From contig JAHJZF010000040.1 in the NCBI GenBank assembly GCA_018826645.1, positions 1 through 14,535 of the forward strand: DNA of 14,535 nt, written 5' to 3'. Positions 1 to 4,919 of the stretch are shown here, one piece after another. Each line of letters begins with the position of its first letter. Position 1 is the stretch's first letter. This DNA is from Patescibacteria group bacterium (GTDB lineage: Bacteria > Patescibacteriota > Minisyncoccia > UBA6257 > Colwellbacteraceae). The notes beneath the pieces were generated by a model. That model was given only the letters and a program-made list of their open reading frames with translations, did not search any database and was not told the origin of the DNA. A program made the position numbers and the translations under genes.

Positions 1-29
1 ATCAAAGAAAATCTCTGCAAGAAGCCCAT
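1..29 (-). CDS. Possible 5' end of a divergent gene (partial)
   Basis: On the minus strand a perfect AGGAGG (complement of 45-50) lies 15 bases before an ATG (complement of 27-29). The frame then stays open to the window edge, reading M-G-F-L-Q-R-F-S-L. A second minus-strand frame is also open here after a stop and reads E-V-I-I-D-I-N-G-L-L-A-E-I-F-F-D, but it has only ATA or ATT as possible starts. The spacing to the ATG is long for a Shine-Dalgarno site and too little is visible to name a family. If real, the gene would be transcribed divergently from the phosphoglycerate mutase homologue, and bases 30-84 would be a shared promoter region. Confidence 0.22.
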
Positions 30-102
30 TAATATCTATTATAACCTCCTAAAGTGCGTTCTGGTAATTCTTAGTTCTCGGGCTGTGATAAACTTGATGT
101 AT

Positions 103-1641
103 ATGCGCAAACGCACGTTTATTCTGCTCGTCTTGGATGGATGGGGTGTTGGTAGAAAAGACAGTTTTAATCCGATATACAAAGCTGACCCTCAAAACAT
201 TCGTCATATAAGACTAAATTATCCCGCAGGGACTCTGCAGGCCTCTGGCATCGCAGTGGGGCTTCCTTGGAACGAGCCCGGAAGTTCTGAGGTGGGACAC
301 ATGACTTTGGGAGCTGGAAAGGTTATGTATCAGGATTACCCTCGCATCAGCTTGGCCGTTAGAGATAAAACCTTTTTTAAAAACGAAGAGCTTCTTCGAA
401 CCATAGAACATGCAAAAGTAAACAAGGCAAAAGTAAATCTAATCGGACTTATAAGCGAGGGGAGCGGGCATTCTGTATTTGAACACTTGGAAGCATTGAT
501 AGAACTAATGAATAACGAGGGCTCGGATTTTGCCTTACATTTGTTTACGGATGGCGTTAATGGCTCTCTCAAAAGCGCAGGGCGTTTTATCAACAGACTA
601 CCCCAAGAGAAGATTGGCAGTATCGCCGGGCGTCATTTTGGCATGGATAGCGATCTTCATTGGGACAGGACGAAACGTGCATATGAAGTAATGACAGGGA
701 TTACGAAGCAGGCTGATTTAACTTCCAATATAGCATCCTTTATAGAGTCGCTATATGAGAAGGGTTTAACAGACGAATTTATAAACCCCACTCTTATTAA
801 CGAGAAGCTTAAGATAGGGGAAGGAGATGGCGTTATTTTTTTCAACTTTCAGGAAGCCAGTATGCGTCAAATTACAGAGATGTTTGTAAATAAAGAGGCG
901 GACGAAGGACATTTGATTCCGGAGAACTTACGTCTAACAACTTTTACCAACTATGGAGATCAGTTTGATATTCCGATAGCTTTTCCTGCAGACAAGGTTG
1001 TGGAGCCTCTCGGTAAAGTGATTTCGGATACGGGTCGGATACAGCTAAGACTGGCGGAGACGCAGAAATATGCCCATGTTACGTATTTCTTTAATGGAAT
1101 GAACGAAGCTCCTTATAAGAATGAATATAGGGTGGTTATTCCGTCCCGAGAAGAGGCAAAGATTGACCAATATCCTGAGATGCGCGTGAGAGAAGTTGGG
1201 GGCAGGGTACTCTCGGCTATAAGCGAAGGTATATACGACTTCATCTTAGTTAATTTTGCTAACGCCGACATGATGGCGCACGTTGGTAATGTCGATGCCA
1301 CTATCAAGGCGGTCGCTCACATAGATGAGCAGGTCGGACTTATTATGAAGGCGGTCTTAGATACGGAGTCTGTGCTAGTTATTACTTCTGATCATGGAAA
1401 TGCCGAAGTGATGTTGGACGTAAGGACAGGATTAGTAGAGACGGGACACAATATTAGCCCTGTTCCCCTCTACGTTGTCGCGAATGGTTATGAGCGCCAG
1501 AAAACAGACGCACAGGCAGACGAGATAGAAAAAGTGAATACGGGGGTCTTATCCGATGTGGCGCCAACTATTTTAGAATTAATGGGAATCCCGAAACCCG
1601 AAGAGATGACAGGCATGAGCTTGCTTAAGCTTTTGAGATGA
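103..1641 (+). CDS. gpmI: 2,3-bisphosphoglycerate-independent phosphoglycerate mutase homologue with altered substrate pocket
   Basis: Alkaline-phosphatase-superfamily protein collinear with cofactor-independent phosphoglycerate mutase (3-PGA to 2-PGA, lower glycolysis, two Mn ions, cytosol), and of normal family length (512 aa). The frame opens with GTG at 85, and ATGs at 97 and 103 are in frame. I prefer 103 because M-R-K-R-T-F-I-L-L-V-L-D-G-W-G matches the usual N-terminus; no start has a clear ribosome site. Numbering from the GTG, metal ligands and nucleophile are present: D18, S68 in SSEVGH, D395 and H399 in ANADMMAH, D436-H437 in SDHGNAE, H455; also H129, R183 and K328. Several residues that bind the phosphoglycerate are replaced: the usual DGRD is DGVN (156-159), MDRD is MDSD (187-190), and FRPDR is FQEAS (255-259). 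The fold and phosphotransfer centre are clear. Whether the substrate is still phosphoglycerate is doubtful. The next gene starts 16-52 bases downstream, probably in the same transcript. Confidence 0.9.
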   Translation: MRKRTFILLVLDGWGVGRKDSFNPIYKADPQNIRHIRLNYPAGTLQASGIAVGLPWNEPGSSEVGHMTLGAGKVMYQDYPRISLAVRDKTFFKNEELLRTIEHAKVNKAKVNLIGLISEGSGHSVFEHLEALIELMNNEGSDFALHLFTDGVNGSLKSAGRFINRLPQEKIGSIAGRHFGMDSDLHWDRTKRAYEVMTGITKQADLTSNIASFIESLYEKGLTDEFINPTLINEKLKIGEGDGVIFFNFQEASMRQITEMFVNKEADEGHLIPENLRLTTFTNYGDQFDIPIAFPADKVVEPLGKVISDTGRIQLRLAETQKYAHVTYFFNGMNEAPYKNEYRVVIPSREEAKIDQYPEMRVREVGGRVLSAISEGIYDFILVNFANADMMAHVGNVDATIKAVAHIDEQVGLIMKAVLDTESVLVITSDHGNAEVMLDVRTGLVETGHNISPVPLYVVANGYERQKTDAQADEIEKVNTGVLSDVAPTILELMGIPKPEEMTGMSLLKLLR

Positions 1642-1693
1642 TTTCCAATACGAAAACTTGCCATTTATAGGAAGGTTTGGTAATTTATTGCCA

Positions 1694-2383
1694 ATGTTCC
1701 AAAACTCTTATATTGCCGAATTGGTCCACGACATTAGTTTTGCCGTTTTCCGAATTAGTGCGCTAGTAGAGCATACTTTCCTCAAAAAAGAGCTTGAAAA
1801 GTCTGCTGTAGACCTTTCTGCATATATAGACGAGGAAGCTATCCATAAAATGGAACGTTTAGTGGTTTTGGCTCAATCTATAGGAGAGATAGGGCAAGTT
1901 AATGCGGAAGTTATAATACGGGAGCTTGGGAACTTAAAAGACCTATTATTTGAAGAAGAAAGCGAGGAATCGCTAGAAGCAGACATTTCCGGTCTTTTCC
2001 AGAAAGAAAGTCAGCCATTGCCGTTTAAAAAGGAAAAAGTAAACGGCAATAAGACAAGCAGTAGTGTTAGTCCGAGTAAACGGCAAACGGAAATACTTAG
2101 TTATATACGGCAATACCCAGACGGTTGCCGTATGGCAGACCTAGCTGGCAACTTCCAAGAGGTGAGCAAAAGAACCCTTAGGAACGACGTTACTTCCCTT
2201 ATAGAAGGAAGCCATATAGAAAGGATAGGGAATAGGGGTCCATATAGTTATTTGAAGGCATTGAGTCGGGGGGTTAATAATGAAGATGATTTAAATAATG
2301 ATTCTCAAGAGATTAAGAGGGATGAGGGCCCAACAATTCTCCTTTCCGGCCCCCAAGTAGGAGTTTTTGACAGATTCGAATAA
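1694..2383 (+). CDS. Helical-bundle plus winged-helix DNA-binding-like protein
   Basis: I do not recognise a named family. The N-terminal ~90 residues look all-helical, with FQNSYIAELVHDISFAVFRI and a heptad-like segment near KMERLVVLAQSIGEIGQVN. An acidic then basic linker follows. A compact winged helix-turn-helix of about 60 residues comes next (KRQTEILSYI, then SKRTLRNDVTSLIEGSHIERIGNRGPYSY), like the DeoR/HTH_11 type in which the recognition helix carries SKRTLRND. The tail is Asn/Asp-rich and ends in SGPQVGVFDRFE. Start choice: the open frame begins at TTG 1658. TTG 1688 lies 12 bases after AGGAAGG (1669-1675), and ATG 1694 begins at M-F-Q-N. I chose the ATG, but 1688 is possible. It follows the mutase homologue closely, so the two are probably co-transcribed. 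A regulator or DNA-organising role is inferred from the winged helix only. Confidence 0.75.
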   Translation: MFQNSYIAELVHDISFAVFRISALVEHTFLKKELEKSAVDLSAYIDEEAIHKMERLVVLAQSIGEIGQVNAEVIIRELGNLKDLLFEEESEESLEADISGLFQKESQPLPFKKEKVNGNKTSSSVSPSKRQTEILSYIRQYPDGCRMADLAGNFQEVSKRTLRNDVTSLIEGSHIERIGNRGPYSYLKALSRGVNNEDDLNNDSQEIKRDEGPTILLSGPQVGVFDRFE

Positions 2384-2384
2384 A

Positions 2385-2469
2385 CGTGGTTTTATGCCGT
2401 ATTTTACGGATTGAGGGGTGTAACAACGAAGTCTTCTCAAGCGTTGTAAAGTGTGTAGGCCAAGCCACG
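2385..2469 (+). other. Potential three-way-junction RNA element after the stop codon
   Basis: An 8-bp closing stem can form between 2385-2392 (CGTGGTTT) and 2462-2469 (AAGCCACG, with one G-U pair). Inside it sit two hairpins: CCGTA/TACGG (2397-2401 with 2405-2409, loop TTT) and ACAACG/CGTTGT (2423-2428 with 2442-2447). It begins two bases after the stop of the winged-helix gene. No U-tract follows, so it is not a standard intrinsic terminator. It could be a 3' UTR stabiliser, part of a larger RNA with the downstream stems, or chance. Pairings were found by eye. Confidence 0.4.
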
Positions 2470-2513
2470 AGTTTTTGATAACTCACTCTTTTGAGGGCTT
2501 GAAGCTTATGGCT

Positions 2514-2522
2514 TGATATACT
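2514..2522 (+). promoter_or_regulatory. Extended -10 promoter for the surface-protein gene
   Basis: TGATATACT is an extended -10 box (TG, one base, then TATACT at 2517-2522). The best -35-like hexamer, TTGAGG at 2491-2496, has a 20-base spacer, longer than the ideal 17, but an extended -10 tolerates a weak -35. The predicted transcript start is near 2529, just before a strong stem-loop at 2532. The mRNA would then carry an untranslated leader of about 300 bases. Confidence 0.45.
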
Positions 2523-2531
2523 AAAATTCTT

Positions 2532-2580
2532 TTAAGTCCCTTAAAGGGGATTTAACTTCTGCGTTTTTAAAACGTGGAAG
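2532..2580 (+). promoter_or_regulatory. Two abutting stem-loops at the predicted mRNA 5' end
   Basis: Stem 1 pairs 2532-2541 with 2546-2555 (loop TAAA). Stem 2 pairs 2556-2566 with 2570-2580 (loop TTA), with no base between them. Neither is followed by a U-tract. They begin about three bases after the transcript start predicted from the extended -10 at 2514-2522. That is where a 5' stabilising structure against 5'-end-dependent decay would sit; that role is inferred. Confidence 0.45.
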
Positions 2581-2792
2581 TACTAACAGCTTAAATCTAA
2601 AATGGCAGGTCGGTTGATCTACAAAGGTCCGCCTGTCGGGCTTTAAGTAGCGGCTTGTCCCGCTTGCAAGCGGAATGTAAAAATACCGCAAAGTCCTGCA
2701 AAACTTCAGTGGCGTAGGGCAAAGCTGTTAGGAGGTCTTCCGAGTATTGTCTTTGGTCGATGGCATCACACGGACTATTAAGATCTCAAGGA

Positions 2793-2810
2793 TTTTAGCG
2801 CAAGCTAAAA
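2793..2810 (+). promoter_or_regulatory. GNRA-capped hairpin just upstream of the surface-protein start codon
   Basis: TTTTAGC (2793-2799) and GCTAAAA (2804-2810) close a GCAA tetraloop in a 7-bp hairpin. It leaves a 25-base A-rich single strand up to the ATG at 2836. With no Shine-Dalgarno site, this open A-rich stretch probably acts as the ribosome landing site, and the hairpin may help keep it exposed. Confidence 0.4.
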
Positions 2811-2835
2811 AAGTAAAAATACAAATTAAAAATAA

Positions 2836-4779
2836 ATGAGAAAATTAGCAACAATAGGTCTATCAGTTGCTACCGTTCTATCTTTAACTGGCGCAGGTGC
2901 TTTGGCTCCTCTCGCTGGTGCTGACACAATTTCTGATTTGCAGGCACAAATTACTGCTTTGCAAGCTCAGTTGTCAGCTTTGATGGGTGGTGGAAGCAGC
3001 TCAACGACCTGTTATGTTTGGAACGGTAGCCTAACATTAGGCTCAACCGGCCCAGACGTAACTACTTTGCAGAACTATCTCACTGGCACTGGCCACTTCA
3101 CCTTTAGTGGTGGAGCAACCGGTTACTTTGGTCCGATAACTCAGGCCGCTGTAGCTGCTTGGCAGGCTGCCAATGGTGTAGCTCCTGCAGTAGGTTACTT
3201 TGGTCCAATCTCACAGGCCAAGTACAACACATTGTGTGGTACTCCAGCTGAAGGAGAGGGATCAACCGGCACAACTGGTCTATCTGGTGGCGCTGGTTCA
3301 GTCGACTACAGACTTTTGTCTGATTGGTCTGGCGAAGAAGTTGGTGAGGATGCCGACGACGTAAAAGTTGCTGGCATCGAAGTAGAGCCTAATGGTTCTG
3401 ATGTGGAGTTTAATGCGGTTCGAGTCAACTTTGACGTTGGCACAGCCGACCAAGACTTCGACGAATACGCCAGCGAAGTTTCTGTCTGGCTTGATGGCGA
3501 AGAAGTCGGCAGAGTTGACGCCGACCAGTTCAATGACGATAACGCTTTCCAATACACGATTGGCTTGGATAGTGGCACAGTTGTTGAAGAGGACGAAAAG
3601 GCGAAGTTGGCAGTAGCCGTTTCAGGTGCCAAGAACATTGACTCAAACAATGTGACTGAAACCTGGACAGTTGACTTCACTCAAGTTCGCTGGATGGATG
3701 CCACAGACGCATCAGTTTCTGAAGATCCAGGCACAGGCACTCGAACCTTCTCGTTTGAGACTGCCGCTACAGCCAGTGATGTGGAACTCCACATCACAGC
3801 GGCTGACAATGATGCAGTCAACAAGGCACACTTGATTGACGTGCACGCCACTGAAAACACAAGGACAACTATTCTTGACTTTGAGTTAGAGAACAGTGGA
3901 GATTCCGACCTTGAGTACAAGGAATTTGGTGCCTTGCTTACTGGAAGCGCCACCGACCTTGATACTTGGATTGCTGGAGGCACTTCACCGCAGGTCTACC
4001 TCGTCCTTGACGGGACTGAATACGGTACTGCCAGTTGGCAGGATGACGCTGATGGTATCAGCATAGGTACCGCAGAGGATGTCTTGTGGGATGATGTTAA
4101 CTTTACTCACTCAGCCGGCGAAACTGTCAGCGGACAGATTGAGATTGTCATCAGGGGTATAGACGAAGATCCCGCTCTAGGTGACACCATTTTCGCTACG
4201 CTTGGAGAGACCGAAACGGACCAAACCGCTTTGGTTGACGTTAGAGACGAATCCAACACCCAATTGGCCGACGCCGATATAACCGGTGCGGTAACTGGTG
4301 TGGCTAGTGAAATCCGCGACGTAGGATTTGACTTGACGCTTGTTGGAACTCCGACGGCTGTCAAGACCGATGGAAACGCCTCTACGGGTACCAGTGATTC
4401 TGTTGAGTACACCATCACATTTGATGTGAAGGCGTGGGGCGGAGACATCTTCATCGACAACGATAATCCAACTCGTGCCACAGCAACGACGCACAACGTT
4501 ACGACATCTGTCAGCACAGGTACGCTTAGCGCTGACGTTACGACCGTTGATGCGACTGAGGGCACAAACTCATTCACAGTACTTGAGGGTCAAACCGAAA
4601 GGTTTAGTATCATTGGCCGCGTTGCCGATGGCGCTACGGATGACCTCGCAGATGGATACCTAGACTTTAGTCTTAGTACTCTTAGGTATGCCCTGTCGAA
4701 CATCTCGGGTAACCTCTCGTACACTCTCAACCTTGGAGCATTCAAGACTCCTTCGAGGTACTTGGACGACTTGGAATAG
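2836..4779 (+). CDS. Secreted S-layer-like surface protein with peptidoglycan-binding domain
   Basis: A 647-residue exported protein. Residues 1-29 form a signal peptide (MRKL, hydrophobic core, cleavage expected after LAGA before DTIS). Residues 30-49 are a short coiled coil (LQAQITALQAQLSAL), and then a Gly/Ser linker. Residues 59-134 are a PG_binding_1-type domain (LGSTGPDVTTLQNYL, then GYFGPITQAAVAAWQ and a repeated GYFGPISQAKY). The only two cysteines, C59 and C134, bracket this domain and may form a disulphide. About 510 residues follow that are rich in Asp, Glu, Thr and Gly, with beta-strand-like patterning typical of S-layer or adhesin domains and perhaps Ca-binding. No LPXTG or C-terminal membrane anchor is seen, so attachment is probably by the N-terminal wall-binding domain. 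Its codon use is more even and GC-richer than that of its neighbours, as expected for an abundant protein. It is transcribed alone, between its own promoter and terminator. The S-layer role rests on architecture, not on a specific motif. Confidence 0.8.
   Translation: MRKLATIGLSVATVLSLTGAGALAPLAGADTISDLQAQITALQAQLSALMGGGSSSTTCYVWNGSLTLGSTGPDVTTLQNYLTGTGHFTFSGGATGYFGPITQAAVAAWQAANGVAPAVGYFGPISQAKYNTLCGTPAEGEGSTGTTGLSGGAGSVDYRLLSDWSGEEVGEDADDVKVAGIEVEPNGSDVEFNAVRVNFDVGTADQDFDEYASEVSVWLDGEEVGRVDADQFNDDNAFQYTIGLDSGTVVEEDEKAKLAVAVSGAKNIDSNNVTETWTVDFTQVRWMDATDASVSEDPGTGTRTFSFETAATASDVELHITAADNDAVNKAHLIDVHATENTRTTILDFELENSGDSDLEYKEFGALLTGSATDLDTWIAGGTSPQVYLVLDGTEYGTASWQDDADGISIGTAEDVLWDDVNFTHSAGETVSGQIEIVIRGIDEDPALGDTIFATLGETETDQTALVDVRDESNTQLADADITGAVTGVASEIRDVGFDLTLVGTPTAVKTDGNASTGTSDSVEYTITFDVKAWGGDIFIDNDNPTRATATTHNVTTSVSTGTLSADVTTVDATEGTNSFTVLEGQTERFSIIGRVADGATDDLADGYLDFSLSTLRYALSNISGNLSYTLNLGAFKTPSRYLDDLE
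3121..3206 (+). repeat. Duplicated GYFGPI(T/S)QA motif inside the wall-binding domain
   Basis: The 14-base string GGTTACTTTGGTCC occurs at 3121-3134 and again at 3193-3206, 72 bases (24 codons) apart. Both copies encode G-Y-F-G-P-I-x-Q-A. In PG_binding_1 domains this motif is normally present once, near the end of the repeat, so the second copy looks like a short internal duplication. Confidence 0.7.
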
Positions 4780-4801
4780 TAATCTCCTAAGTTATCTAGG
4801 A

Positions 4802-4835
4802 AACCCGCATTTAGAGAGTTTTCTCTAAATGGGTT
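4802..4835 (+). terminator. Stem-loop 1 downstream of the surface-protein gene
   Basis: AACCC (4802-4806) pairs with GGGTT (4831-4835), and ATTTAGAGA (4809-4817) pairs with TCTCTAAAT (4822-4830). The loop is GTTT, and two bases (GC) are bulged at 4807-4808. It lacks a clear U-tract. It precedes the main terminator by three bases and may protect the mRNA 3' end. Confidence 0.6.
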
Positions 4836-4838
4836 GAC

Positions 4839-4868
4839 AGAAAGCCGCCGAAAGGCGGCTTTCTATTA
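4839..4868 (+). terminator. Intrinsic terminator of the surface-protein gene
   Basis: AGAAAGCCGCC (4839-4849) and GGCGGCTTTCT (4854-4864) form a perfect 11-bp stem capped by a GAAA tetraloop. The 3' arm ends in CTTTCT followed by ATTAT, a U-rich exit. It lies about 60 bases after the stop codon and separates this gene from the ligase cluster. Confidence 0.85.
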
Positions 4869-4903
4869 TGTTGAGACATTAGTTCTTACCAATAATTTTT
4901 GGT

Positions 4904-4909
4904 TATAAT
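4904..4909 (+). promoter_or_regulatory. -10 box of the ligase-TPR cluster
   Basis: A perfect TATAAT lies 10 bases before the ATG at 4920. No good -35 is seen at the standard spacing. Transcription would start near 4916, giving a leader of only about four bases. That fits the absence of a Shine-Dalgarno sequence and suggests a leaderless or nearly leaderless mRNA. Confidence 0.5.
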
Positions 4910-4919
4910 TGGGCTATAG

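Larger units (their letters stand above)
2529..2835 (+). ncRNA. Long structured 5' leader (or unassigned structured RNA) upstream of the S-layer-like gene
   Basis: This gene-free stretch holds several potential stems. A 10-bp hairpin at 2532-2541/2546-2555 abuts an 11-bp hairpin at 2556-2566/2570-2580 (two G-U pairs each), so they could stack. A 9-bp stem with one bulged T pairs 2604-2613 with 2629-2637. A palindromic hairpin lies at 2660-2673, a 7-bp stem pairs 2693-2699 with 2714-2720, and a 7-bp GCAA-capped hairpin lies at 2793-2810. The last 25 bases before the ATG are A-rich and unpaired, with no Shine-Dalgarno sequence. I compared it by eye with remembered motifs of RNase P RNA, tmRNA, SRP RNA, T-box, cobalamin, c-di-GMP-I and group I introns and found no convincing match. 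The likeliest reading is a leader that stabilises or tunes a highly expressed mRNA. Confidence 0.45.

Noticed and set aside
2397..2409. Intrinsic terminator for the winged-helix gene
   Set aside because: The CCGTA/TACGG stem is only 5 bp and is not followed by a T-run.
2604..2637. tRNA, tmRNA or riboswitch fragment suggested by the GC-rich stem
   Set aside because: No T-loop, anticodon arm or known riboswitch core motif accompanies it; it is a single bulged hairpin.
2685..2790. Group I intron-like bits in the leader (for example GACTATTAAGAT at 2774-2785)
   Set aside because: The paired P7 partner and the expected R/S element pair are not present, there is no interrupted gene, and no catalytic core could be assembled by eye.
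3298..4577. Several antisense open frames of up to 156 codons inside the surface-protein gene
   Set aside because: They mirror the Asp/Thr-rich coding strand, read as low-complexity Ser/Val/Thr sequence, have no ribosome sites and overlap a well-supported gene throughout.
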